Of a DNA stretch of 61,775 nucleotides, positions 36,379 to 43,780 are shown piece after piece. Under the pieces are notes generated by a model. That model was not told the DNA's origin. It did not search any database and saw only the letters and a program-made list of their open reading frames with translations. Source of the stretch: an uncultured Eubacteriales bacterium (GTDB lineage: Bacteria > Bacillota > Clostridia > Oscillospirales > Acutalibacteraceae); NCBI GenBank assembly GCA_934486915.1, contig CAKSRC010000004.1:1-61775 (forward strand), written 5' to 3'. Each line of letters starts with the position of its first letter. Position 1 is the first letter of the stretch. The translations under genes and the position numbers were made by a program.

Positions 36379-37293
36379 TTATTTAATCATGCTAGCAACT
36401 TCGTCTGCAAAGTTATCTTCACGTTTTTCTAGACCTTCACCTTTTTCAAAACGAGCAAAAGCAACAATTTCAATTGATCCGCCAAGCTCTTTGCCTACTT
36501 TTTCAGCATATTGAGTAACTGTCAAATCAGAATCCTTAACAAATAGTTGGTCTACTAAGCAGTTTTCTTTATAGTACTTTTTAATTTTACCTGCAACAAT
36601 CTTTTCAGCGATTTGAGCCGGTTTTCCGGAGTTAACGACTTGCTCTGTCAAGATTTTCTTTTCGTGCTCGATAACATCAGCAGGAACACTTTGTTCGTTG
36701 AGATAAGCCGGGTTAGCAGCTGCTACTTGCATTGCTATATCCTTTGCAAATACCTTAAATTCATCTTTAGCTGCAATTTCTTCGCTTGTATTGAATTTAA
36801 CCAATACGCCAATTCTTCCTGCAGCATGAATATAAGAAGCAACAATACCTTCAAAACGTTCAAAACGTCTTATCTTAATATTCTCACCAATTGTTAGGAT
36901 TTTCTCTTGAACTAATTCGCCGATTGTCAACTCTGAACCTGATGCCTTTGTTGATAATAGAGCTTCTATATCCTTAGGATTTGCTTCAATAATTGTGTTA
37001 GCACATACCTTAACAAAGTTTTGGAAATCAGCATTTTTTGCTACGAAGTCTGTTTCTGCGTTAACTTCAACTACTACACCAATATTATTAGCGTCGTTAA
37101 CACAAGCAAATGCGATACCTTCAGCAGCTATACGACTTGATTTCTTAGTTGCTGCAGCAAGTCCTTTTTCTCTTAAAAAGTCAATTGCAGCTTCCATATC
37201 TCCATTAGCCTCAGTTAGAGCCTTTTTGCAGTCCATCATACCGCAGCCTGTTTTTTCTCTTAGTGATTTAACATCTTGTGCTGTAAAAGCCAT
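36379..37293 (-). CDS. tsf: Elongation factor Ts
   Basis: 304 residues. MAFTAQDVKSLREKTGCGMMDCKKAL and GDMEAAIDFLREKG are the N-terminal EF-Tu-binding signature; VVEVNAETDFVAKN is the TDFV motif of the core. It releases GDP from EF-Tu. It lies downstream of rpsB on the same strand, with a terminator-like hairpin and a repeat element between them. The start has GGAGG in the expected place. Confidence 0.97.
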   Translation of the reverse strand: MAFTAQDVKSLREKTGCGMMDCKKALTEANGDMEAAIDFLREKGLAAATKKSSRIAAEGIAFACVNDANNIGVVVEVNAETDFVAKNADFQNFVKVCANTIIEANPKDIEALLSTKASGSELTIGELVQEKILTIGENIKIRRFERFEGIVASYIHAAGRIGVLVKFNTSEEIAAKDEFKVFAKDIAMQVAAANPAYLNEQSVPADVIEHEKKILTEQVVNSGKPAQIAEKIVAGKIKKYYKENCLVDQLFVKDSDLTVTQYAEKVGKELGGSIEIVAFARFEKGEGLEKREDNFADEVASMIK

Positions 37294-37329
37294 TATTTAT
37301 TCCTCCATTGTTATATTAAAAATCAATTC

Positions 37330-37366
37330 CGAAAAAAATACCTGTGGATTAACGCAGGCATTTTTG
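37330..37366 (-). terminator. Terminator or attenuator between rpsB and tsf
   Basis: A 7-bp stem ATGCCTG/CAGGTAT (one G-T pair) is followed on the minus strand by TTTTTTT. It lies about 40 nt upstream of the tsf start, so it would lower read-through from rpsB to tsf. Confidence 0.6.
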
Positions 37367-37377
37367 TACCGTTTAAA

Positions 37378-37459
37378 TTTAAATCGGAGCAACACTCTGC
37401 TTTGTTTTAAGGAAGCAGAGGTTGCGACAGATTGCAATCAGCGCAAAGGGAACATTTGC
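37378..37459. repeat. 82-bp dispersed repeat, copy B
   Basis: Ungapped match to 49506-49587 at 63 of 82 positions by hand count, in the same orientation. Conserved blocks include TTTAAAT, GCTTTG, CAGATTGCAA and GCAAAG. It lies between rpsB and tsf, antisense to their transcript. The outer pair CTTTG/CAAAG can form a stem in both copies. Confidence 0.65.
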
Positions 37460-37473
37460 ACTATATTTATAAT

Positions 37474-38217
37474 TTATTCAGCAGCTAAAACTTCTTCTTT
37501 AGCTTCTTCGTTCTCTTCTTCAGCTTCACCCATTTGGCCTTCTCTGCCTTCGATGATAGCATTTGCCATTGCAGAAGAAATTAGCTTAACTGCACGAATT
37601 GCATCGTCATTACCCGGGATTACATAGTCGACATCATCAGGATCACAGTTGGTATCAACTATAGCTACAACAGGAATACCTAACTTTTTAGCTTCTGCTA
37701 CTGCAATTCTTTCTTTTCTTGGGTCAACAATAAATAAAGCCCCCGGAAGAGTTTTCATTTCTTTTATGCCGCCTAAGAATTTTTCAAGTTTTTCTATTTC
37801 AAGTTTTAGCTTAATTACTTCTTTTTTAGTTAATAGATCGAAAGTTCCGTCCTCTTCCATAGTTTTTAGTTGATTTAAACGGTTTATTCTTCCGCGAATA
37901 GTTGTAAAGTTTGTAAGCATACCGCCCAACCAACGAGCATTTACATAGTATGCGCCTGCTCTTATAGCTTCTTCTTTAATAGAATCTTGAGCTTGTTTTT
38001 TAGTACCTACGAATAGAACAGATTCTCCTGCTTCTGAAATTTCTCTTATGAAATTATAAGCCTTTTCAAGATTCTTTGCTGTCTTTTGAAGATCAATGAT
38101 ATATATACCATTACGCTCTGTGAAGATGTATTCTGCCATCTTAGGGTTCCATCTTCTTGTTTGGTGACCAAAATGTACACCTGATTCTAAAAGTTGTTTC
38201 ATTGAAATTACTGACAT
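37474..38217 (-). CDS. rpsB: 30S ribosomal protein S2
   Basis: 247 residues. SVISMKQLLESGVHFGHQTRRWNPKMAEYIF and ALFIVDPRKERIAVAEAKKLGIPVVAIVDTNCDPD are the two S2 signatures. An acidic tail (EAEEENEEAKEEVLAAE) follows the conserved core. It assembles late onto the 30S subunit. It is followed by tsf as in most bacteria, after an attenuator-like hairpin. Confidence 0.97.
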   Translation of the reverse strand: MSVISMKQLLESGVHFGHQTRRWNPKMAEYIFTERNGIYIIDLQKTAKNLEKAYNFIREISEAGESVLFVGTKKQAQDSIKEEAIRAGAYYVNARWLGGMLTNFTTIRGRINRLNQLKTMEEDGTFDLLTKKEVIKLKLEIEKLEKFLGGIKEMKTLPGALFIVDPRKERIAVAEAKKLGIPVVAIVDTNCDPDDVDYVIPGNDDAIRAVKLISSAMANAIIEGREGQMGEAEEENEEAKEEVLAAE

Positions 38218-38330
38218 TAAAATTTCCTCCTTGGTTATACCTCCGCCATTGCTTTATAGCAGAAAGACATAAAAAATGCACCGATCCTGCAAACGCAAAG
38301 CGTGTGATTTATAATTAACATTAATATTTT
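38218..38330 (-). other. 5' leader region of rpsB
   Basis: About 110 nt of GC-richer leader precede rpsB, with short inverted pieces (CACACGC, TCTGCTATAAAGCA). Firmicutes commonly carry an S2-binding autoregulatory leader here, but I cannot fold or match it reliably, so the call is only that this leader looks structured. Confidence 0.3.
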
Positions 38331-38376
38331 ATCATACAATAAGAAAAATTACAAGGATTTTTTTTCCATATTTTAA

Positions 38377-38405
38377 TTGAAACATTAATAAACAAGTGAT
38401 ATAAT
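38377..38405 (+). promoter_or_regulatory. Promoter of the Pro/Ser-rich orphan gene
   Basis: TTGAAA (38377-38382), 17 nt, TATAAT (38400-38405): a near-consensus housekeeping promoter 15 nt before the first possible start codon. Confidence 0.75.
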
Positions 38406-38420
38406 AAAAGCACATAATAT

Positions 38421-39041
38421 TTGGTGGTGATTCAAATTCAAAGTTTGAAATGTAGTAAAAGTGAAAAATGTAAAAAAGTTAATAACGTACCTTATTATGC
38501 TGATAACTATATACCTAATCCATTAGTTCCAAAGGTTATTTTATCACAAGTTTCTTCTAATGAACCAGAATCCCTGTCAGATTTCGAGGAGTTATCATCA
38601 CCTGAATTTGCGTTATTGGGCGAAAATGAGCCAAGTGGACCTAATATAGTTCATATGGGCTCATCAAATTATGATCCTAGATTTAAACCTATAAAATATC
38701 CACCCCTATTCAAAGCTGTATGGATAAAACCAGGAGGCTGGAAAAATTCGCATATAGATCCTATAAATCCTACTGAAAGTTCATCCGATTCTTCACATAG
38801 TAACCCACAAAGGTCCGAAAAGTCGATATCTTCTATGAAAACAAGATATAATATGCCCGAAGGTTATTATGATAATTTTAAACTCAAAGGAAATGCTGCG
38901 GCATCATATGACATAATGGACTTTTCTAAAGATAATTTAAATAAGGCTCTATATAGTAACAACAAAACAATAAGCATCCTTTTTTCAGACTTTCCGTTTC
39001 CGTCAAACCCTAAATTTGAAATACCCGATAGTGATGAATAG
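38421..39041 (+). CDS. Unrecognised Pro/Ser/Asn-rich protein
   Basis: Up to 206 residues; I do not recognise a family. There is no signal peptide, membrane span or catalytic motif. The sequence is hydrophilic and probably disordered, with many Pro, Ser, Asn, Asp and Glu, a basic Cys pair near the start (CSKSEKCKK) and a PPLFKAVWIKPGGWK stretch that looks ordered. No ATG occurs in frame before about residue 75; the start is TTG at 38421, a following GTG, or TTG at 38445 with GGTGGTGA upstream. A strong promoter and a strong terminator frame it as a single-gene unit, which supports it as real. Confidence 0.6.
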   Translation: MVVIQIQSLKCSKSEKCKKVNNVPYYADNYIPNPLVPKVILSQVSSNEPESLSDFEELSSPEFALLGENEPSGPNIVHMGSSNYDPRFKPIKYPPLFKAVWIKPGGWKNSHIDPINPTESSSDSSHSNPQRSEKSISSMKTRYNMPEGYYDNFKLKGNAAASYDIMDFSKDNLNKALYSNNKTISILFSDFPFPSNPKFEIPDSDE

Positions 39042-39066
39042 TAAGCAATAATATATCAAGAATAAA

Positions 39067-39104
39067 GATGCCGCAGTAAAATTTACTGCGGCATCTTTAT
39101 TTTA
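39067..39104. terminator. Bidirectional terminator between two convergent genes
   Basis: A perfect 14-bp stem GATGCCGCAGTAAA/TTTACTGCGGCATC, with TTTATTTT on plus and TTTATT on minus. It serves the orphan gene at 38421 (plus) and the 50-residue membrane protein at 39115 (minus). Confidence 0.9.
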
Positions 39105-39114
39105 GCCTAAGCAT

Positions 39115-39267
39115 TTATTGAATCGCACAATCAAGGTAGTGCTCTAATTCTTCTTCATCTTTTTTCTTCTTTTCAAAAAATACCATAAGAGCAACTCCTG
39201 CCGCTGTAACTGCTGCAATCGCCGCAACCAAACCCATCAAAACTGAAAATCTGCTAACCTTTTTCAA
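39115..39267 (-). CDS. Small single-span membrane protein, 50 residues
   Basis: It starts at TTG 39265-39267 (no ATG) with GGAGG eight bases upstream and a consensus promoter (39304-39331). The N-terminus is basic (KKVSRF), residues about 8-31 are one membrane span rich in Ala/Val, then a basic patch EKKKKDEEE and the end LEHYLDCAIQ. Promoter, ribosome site, terminator and membrane topology all support a real gene despite the length. Function unknown. Confidence 0.75.
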   Translation of the reverse strand: MKKVSRFSVLMGLVAAIAAVTAAGVALMVFFEKKKKDEEELEHYLDCAIQ

Positions 39268-39303
39268 AATGAGCACCTCCACAAATTTATTATTATATAA
39301 TTA

Positions 39304-39331
39304 TTATATCCTATTCACTAAAAAAGTCAAT
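39304..39331 (-). promoter_or_regulatory. Promoter of the 50-residue membrane protein
   Basis: TTGACT (39326-39331), 16 nt, TATAAT (39304-39309) on the minus strand. Confidence 0.75.
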
Positions 39332-39426
39332 AATATATAAATATTAAGGAATTTACTTACTTTGCAAAAATATAATGTTTATAGTCCCAGCAGTAGTATT
39401 AAATATAAGGCTACCTTCTATAAAAA

Positions 39427-39478
39427 ATAAAGCATATTAGACTTATCGTTTAAAATTGATTTTAGCCTAATATGCTTC
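39427..39478 (-). terminator. Terminator of spo0A
   Basis: The stem AAGCATATTAG/CTAATATGCTT is followed on the minus strand by TATTTTTTATAG, about 27 nt after the stop codon at 39505. Confidence 0.8.
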
Positions 39479-39504
39479 ATAAATTATTATTATAACCGCC
39501 TAAA

Positions 39505-40278
39505 TTAAAAGTTTCTTAAGCAAACTTCCTCCTTGATTTTTGTAAGAAATTTGCTATTGCTTGGTCTCTTTACTTTAGATCCGTTTAATGAGCACGGATC
39601 ACTCAAAAACAATTTCTCAAACAAAGGGCTTTTCATTTTTGCAGTTTGTTCTATGGCATTTCTTATCGAAGTTTCCACACACTCTGATGTAGTATAATGT
39701 TCTAAAGCTATTTTGCCATAAACCTGTTTTAATAAACTACCTGAATAATCTTCATCCATTATTATATTAACTGCACTAAATATGTATATATACCCCACAA
39801 TATGAGTCGGAACTTGAAGCTCTGATAACATCTCTGTAATCACAACATCTCTATTGCTTCGATTTTTACATTTAGTGTTTTTATTATGGTTTTTTGAAAT
39901 ATTCACTACCATTTTAATAGTACCAACTAACGTATTTCTTTCAATCGGTTTAAGTAGATAAAAACACGCACCCAAATTAAAAGATTCATTTGTTATACAT
40001 TCCGTATCCACACTGCTTAAAACAATAATACTTGGATGATTTTCAATATTATCCTGATTAAGCTTTCTTAATACACTCATACCGTCTATCTTAGGCATAA
40101 TAATATCCAATAAGACTATATCCGGTTTTAACCTATATATTTTTTCCAATGCCTCTTTTCCATCGTATGCTAAATCACACACATCAGCTATTTCACAATT
40201 CTCTAAATATTTGCTTAGTATATAACACTCTTCAACTTGGTCATCGCATATGAGAATTTTTAGCTTTTTCCCAGACAT
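39505..40278 (-). CDS. spo0A: Sporulation master regulator Spo0A
   Basis: 257 residues. The receiver domain (about 6-125) has the acidic pocket DD (12-13), the phosphoacceptor Asp-58 in IVLLDIIMP, VLSS and the lysine in FYLLKP. The C-terminal domain matches Spo0A: LQVPTHIVGYIYIFSAVNIIMDE, LLKQVYGKIALEHYTTSECVETSIRNAIE (with the recognition helix) and SNSKFLTKI near the end. It is the phosphorelay end-point that switches on sporulation. It is downstream of a DUF6514-like gene and not next to spoIVB, its usual neighbour. Confidence 0.93.
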   Translation of the reverse strand: MSGKKLKILICDDQVEECYILSKYLENCEIADVCDLAYDGKEALEKIYRLKPDIVLLDIIMPKIDGMSVLRKLNQDNIENHPSIIVLSSVDTECITNESFNLGACFYLLKPIERNTLVGTIKMVVNISKNHNKNTKCKNRSNRDVVITEMLSELQVPTHIVGYIYIFSAVNIIMDEDYSGSLLKQVYGKIALEHYTTSECVETSIRNAIEQTAKMKSPLFEKLFLSDPCSLNGSKVKRPSNSKFLTKIKEEVCLRNF

Positions 40279-40306
40279 TTTTTCACCTCAAAATTTTATT
40301 ATTTTA

Positions 40307-40627
40307 TCAATAATATAACTTTCTTCCTGAAAAATCATCAATGATATCTTTACATACGTCTGTTTTTATGCTGTTTTCGTATAAGTACTTAATAAAATCC
40401 AAGACCTTTTGTTTATCCTCGGATAAATACTCAATTACATGAGATGATTCATCTCTTGAATTTATCGATTCCAGTTCTACACCATATAAATTTGAATTTT
40501 CATCATTTTGTTTTACTAGAAAATATCCTACCCTTTCCTCTTGCTGAAGCCCCTCTATTTGGGAAAATACTTTTAAATAAATCTGTTTCTTGTCCAACTT
40601 AACTTTAACCTTTCTTCCTATAATCAA
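40307..40627 (-). CDS. DUF6514-like small protein upstream of spo0A
   Basis: Up to 106 residues. The pattern YGVELESINSRDESSHVIEYLSEDKQKVLDFIKYLYENSIKTDVCKDIIDDF, split here as a beta strand pair followed by two helices, resembles the DUF6514 family of Clostridia; this is from memory of the pattern. The start is TTG at 40627 or TTG at 40597; the latter has AGAAAGG upstream. It is 28 nt from spo0A and probably co-transcribed. Function unknown; the linkage suggests a tie to sporulation control. Confidence 0.6.
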   Translation of the reverse strand: MIIGRKVKVKLDKKQIYLKVFSQIEGLQQEERVGYFLVKQNDENSNLYGVELESINSRDESSHVIEYLSEDKQKVLDFIKYLYENSIKTDVCKDIIDDFSGRKLYY

Positions 40628-40674
40628 ACATAATTCTTCTTACTGCTAACTATAAAATGTAGCGAGCAAATACG

Positions 40675-40727
40675 ATTATATAAATCTTTTAATTTAAATA
40701 CAACAGAGAAAAATCGAAGATTTTCGA
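40675..40727 (-). promoter_or_regulatory. Promoter and dyad upstream of the DUF6514-spo0A unit
   Basis: TTGTAT (40698-40703), 17 nt, TATAAT (40675-40680) on the minus strand. Eleven bases upstream of the -35 is the dyad TCGAA-N4-TTCGA (40714-40727), which resembles paired Spo0A boxes (TGTCGAA) with one mismatch. Confidence 0.45.
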
Positions 40728-40855
40728 ACATTATTTCATATTTAGGTGCAATTCCACAAAAAATTCGCCAACATAACCCTACTTTATACTAATTTTGCAA
40801 AGAAAACGACTAAACATATGTAAATAAAAATTTTTGAAAAAATTAGAAAAGCACC

Positions 40856-41305
40856 TCAAATCATGCCTTTTACTACTTCTGCAATAAAATCAATACCATA
40901 AACGATAATCCAAACTATTAGAAAAAAGCCTATTATAGATAACGTCTTTATTATGTTTCTTTTTGACTCAGTCATTTCTTTGTTACTAGGTTGATTAGTC
41001 GCATCAATAAAAGATACTGCCTCCTCCGCTCTATCAATGTCTCCATATGATACATATAAGTTAAACGAAGAAACATCCTTACCTGTTAGAATTCCCAAAG
41101 ACAATTCTCCCTCACTTGGTTTTTCTACAAAAGGAATAGACTTATCTTTAAGCGCCGCCTTTATTGCATCTCTTTCAAAGCCATACGTCTTTATTAAGAA
41201 AACCAAATCCTCATTTGATATCGAACTTGACAATTCCTTTTTACAAATATCGCAGCAATTTTTGTCATCATTAAACAACATGCGACATTTTTTGCAATAT
41301 TTCAT
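40856..41305 (-). CDS. Zinc-ribbon, DUF2007-like and membrane-tail protein
   Basis: 149 residues from the ATG at 41305, which has AAGGAGG upstream; a longer in-frame start at 41332 contains that site. Residues 1-22 are a zinc ribbon (KYCKKC...CCDICKK). Residues about 33-100 (LVFLIKTYGFERDAIKAALKD and LYVSYGDIDRAEEAVSFI) resemble the DUF2007 signal-transducing fold. A C-terminal membrane span (about 122-145) anchors it. The gene is unlinked to its neighbours. Function unknown. Confidence 0.7.
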   Translation of the reverse strand: MKYCKKCRMLFNDDKNCCDICKKELSSSISNEDLVFLIKTYGFERDAIKAALKDKSIPFVEKPSEGELSLGILTGKDVSSFNLYVSYGDIDRAEEAVSFIDATNQPSNKEMTESKRNIIKTLSIIGFFLIVWIIVYGIDFIAEVVKGMI

Positions 41306-41375
41306 AATTTTTACCTCCTTATTCATTTGCAATTATACTACACAATTAAATATTCTGCAAATATTTTACACGAAC

Positions 41376-41411
41376 ATAAACCTCCGGTTTAAAAAGTTAA
41401 AAACCGGAGGC
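41376..41411 (-). terminator. Terminator of dpaA-dpaB
   Basis: The stem CCTCCGGTTT/AAACCGGAGG lies 24 nt after the dpaB stop; the minus-strand tail TTTATG is short. Confidence 0.65.
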
Positions 41412-41434
41412 AATGTAAAAATATTAAATTTATT

Positions 41435-42007
41435 TTACCTAAAAACAGGCTGTAACTGCTTTCCTTTTAGTGCCATTTCAATTGTCGGTAATATCAAATC
41501 AAAATGTGCTACAAGTGAATTTGGCTTTTTTTGTGGATCGTCTTGGGAAAGGGGGACAAAATAAATATTTTTAGTATTTAAAAGTTTTCCTATATTTTGA
41601 GCTGAAGCACCCAATGCATCATTGCTTGCAAGAGCTATAATAACAGGTCTTTGACACCTTAAATGTGATTTTGCCGCCATTGTAACCGATGTATCCGTTA
41701 TAGCATTACTTATCTTTGCCAAGGTATTACCGGTACAAGGTGCTATTACTAAAGCGTCTATAAGTGCCTTAGGTCCTATTGGTTCCGCTTGGCTTATTGT
41801 ATTTATAATCTTCTTTGAAGTAATAGATTCTATTTTTTCAATAAACTCTTTACTTTTTCCAAACCTTGTATCTATACTGCAGGCATTTTTAGACATTATA
41901 GGTAAAACATCATATCCTAAATCCACCAGAGCTTGAATCTGAGGGATTGCTTTTGAAAAAGTACAAAATGATCCGCATAATGCAAATCCTATTTTTACAC
42001 CACTCAT
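41435..42007 (-). CDS. dpaB: Dipicolinate synthase subunit B
   Basis: 190 residues. It has a flavoprotein-like Rossmann fold: KIGFALCGSFCTF at the start, then APCTGNTLAKISNAITDTSVTMAAKS and VIIALASNDALGASAQN, and PLSQDDPQKKPNSLVAHF near the end, all typical of SpoVFB/DpaB. With DpaA it makes dipicolinic acid from dihydroxytetrahydrodipicolinate in the mother cell. It overlaps dpaA by four bases (ATGA) and ends the operon. Confidence 0.94.
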   Translation of the reverse strand: MSGVKIGFALCGSFCTFSKAIPQIQALVDLGYDVLPIMSKNACSIDTRFGKSKEFIEKIESITSKKIINTISQAEPIGPKALIDALVIAPCTGNTLAKISNAITDTSVTMAAKSHLRCQRPVIIALASNDALGASAQNIGKLLNTKNIYFVPLSQDDPQKKPNSLVAHFDLILPTIEMALKGKQLQPVFR

Positions 42008-42864
42008 CCGCCATCCTCCTCCAACATGTTATAAATAGTCTTCTTAGTAATTTCACCCGCTGTTTTTGGTGCAACCTTACCGGGAAGTGATAATGCTTGG
42101 ATAGCTTTAATACCAAGACGTCTTGCAGCATTAAAGTCCACCCCACCTGGTAATGAAGCTAAATCTATTACAATAGAATCATTAGCCGACAAGGCCAATG
42201 TGTGTGAATCAAATATCATGTAAGGTATTGTATTAAAAATCAAGTCATAACCATTGGTTTTATATATATTCGATGTTTTGATAGGGTTATAGCCTAAAAT
42301 TTCTATCCACGCCAAATCAGACTGTTTTCTTGCGCTTACAGTGACGCAAGCTCCCAACCCCTTGAGCATTCCGGCTAAAACCTTGCCAATCCTTCCAAAT
42401 CCCGTAATTAAACACCTAGATCCGTTTATTGTCCCGCTATATTCACTCATTGCTATAGCTATGGCACCCTCGGCAGTCGGAACTGCGTTTTTTATAGCGT
42501 AATCCTCTCTATTATAATAATCATAAATATTTATATTTTTCCAAACATCGCTTGTCTTATATAATTTTGATGACATTCCGCAAAACACCTTCTTATTTTT
42601 CATTTTTTCTGCAAGTCCGTCATTTAAAATTATATTAGTATCACTAAATGGGGCATTTATCGTAATATTATCCTTAGTAACCGGTAAAGGAAGTATAATA
42701 CACTCACTTTTTAATATTGTATAATCCAAATTATTGCTTGATATATCGTTATACTTTTCAAACCCTGAAATATATACGTTGTAACCGTCATTAGAAATGG
42801 ATCTTGCCATTGCTATCTGGCGTTCATCTCCCCCAATTACACCGAAATTACTTATTTTAGCCAT
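42004..42864 (-). CDS. dpaA: Dipicolinate synthase subunit A
   Basis: 286 residues from the ATG at 42864, with GGGGGAG six bases upstream. An N-terminal domain (NFGVIGGDERQIAMARSI) is followed by a NAD(P)-binding domain with CLITGFGRIGKVLAGMLKGLG. SLPGGVDFNAARRLGIKAI and LPGKVAPKTAGEI close the protein. It matches SpoVFA/DpaA. The asd-dapG-dapA genes that follow in Bacillus are absent. A consensus sigma-K promoter lies directly upstream. Confidence 0.94.
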   Translation of the reverse strand: MAKISNFGVIGGDERQIAMARSISNDGYNVYISGFEKYNDISSNNLDYTILKSECIILPLPVTKDNITINAPFSDTNIILNDGLAEKMKNKKVFCGMSSKLYKTSDVWKNINIYDYYNREDYAIKNAVPTAEGAIAIAMSEYSGTINGSRCLITGFGRIGKVLAGMLKGLGACVTVSARKQSDLAWIEILGYNPIKTSNIYKTNGYDLIFNTIPYMIFDSHTLALSANDSIVIDLASLPGGVDFNAARRLGIKAIQALSLPGKVAPKTAGEITKKTIYNMLEEDGG

Positions 42865-42896
42865 ATATAACTCCCCCGTTGTCATATACTATAATA

Positions 42897-42924
42897 TATA
42901 ATATGGTCATGCCTTAATTATTGT
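42897..42924 (-). promoter_or_regulatory. Sigma-K promoter of dpaA-dpaB
   Basis: On the minus strand AC (42923-42924), 17 nt, CATATTATA (42897-42905). This is an exact match to the sigma-K form AC-N17-CATANNNTA and fits late mother-cell expression of dipicolinate synthase. Confidence 0.75.
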
Positions 42925-42999
42925 TCTTATTAAACCATTAAATTTATAGCCTTTTAATACTATATTATTTTTACTTACTCATAATATTAAATACTAAAA

Positions 43000-43028
43000 T
43001 TGTAAATGAATAAATACTATGGTATAAT
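43000..43028 (+). promoter_or_regulatory. Promoter of rnhA
   Basis: TTGTAA (43000-43005), 17 nt, TATAAT (43023-43028), about 34 nt before the start codon. Confidence 0.65.
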
Positions 43029-43061
43029 TTCTAATATTTATATGTTTTGGGGGAATAATTT

Positions 43062-43505
43062 TTGAAAGACGTAGAAATATTTACAGACGGTGCATGCCAA
43101 GGAAATCCAGGTCCCGGCGGATGGGGATCTATACTAAGATACAATAATCATGAAAAGGAAATTTCAGGAGGTGAAAAATACACTACCAACAATAGAATGG
43201 AAATTACTGCCGTATTAGAGGCAATAAGACTTTTAAAGGAACCTTGCAATATAACACTTTACAGTGATTCACAATATGTTTGCAATGCTATAGAAAAAGG
43301 CTGGGCCAAAAAATGGAGATCTAATGGCTGGATGCGTACAAAAAAAGATCCTGCTATAAATGCTGATCTTTGGGAGCAACTTTTAACTATCATTGAAAAA
43401 CATAATCTAAATATAGTCTGGGTAAAGGGACATGCAGGGCACCCTGAAAACGAAAGATGTGATCAATTGGCAGTTGCTGCCGCACAAAAAGCAAAGAATT
43501 CATAA
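43062..43505 (+). CDS. rnhA: Ribonuclease HI
   Basis: 147 residues starting at TTG with GGGGG upstream. The active-site acids are Asp in IFTDGACQGNPGPGGW, Glu in NRMEITAVLEAI, Asp in YSDSQYV and Asp in NERCDQLA. WVKGHAGHPENE carries the flexible-loop histidine. It removes RNA from RNA-DNA hybrids. Monocistronic. The 275 bp that follow hold only the nifS promoter. Confidence 0.96.
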   Translation: MKDVEIFTDGACQGNPGPGGWGSILRYNNHEKEISGGEKYTTNNRMEITAVLEAIRLLKEPCNITLYSDSQYVCNAIEKGWAKKWRSNGWMRTKKDPAINADLWEQLLTIIEKHNLNIVWVKGHAGHPENERCDQLAVAAAQKAKNS

Positions 43506-43709
43506 ATTCATTTACAAAAATGCAAGTTGCTAATCAATAATTCCGAGCTCTATATTGGTCAACTATTTTGGTAATTGAAAATCCCTTTATTTTCTCTGCC
43601 GTGAGTGATCGCTATAAAAAGTAATATTTCTATACTGACTAAAGATAATATATATTTTTTCCATATTTAATAGCTTAATTGTACAATATTCTTAAAAATA
43701 TTTTGCCTA

Positions 43710-43738
43710 TTGCAAAGTATACTAATTTGGTGTATATT
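43710..43738 (+). promoter_or_regulatory. Promoter of nifS-iscU
   Basis: TTGCAA (43710-43715), 17 nt, TATATT (43733-43738), about 42 nt before the start codon. No IscR gene is present nearby. Confidence 0.55.
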
Positions 43739-43780
43739 ATTATTTAGTAAAAATTATTTAATATTATAGGAGGTCTTTGT

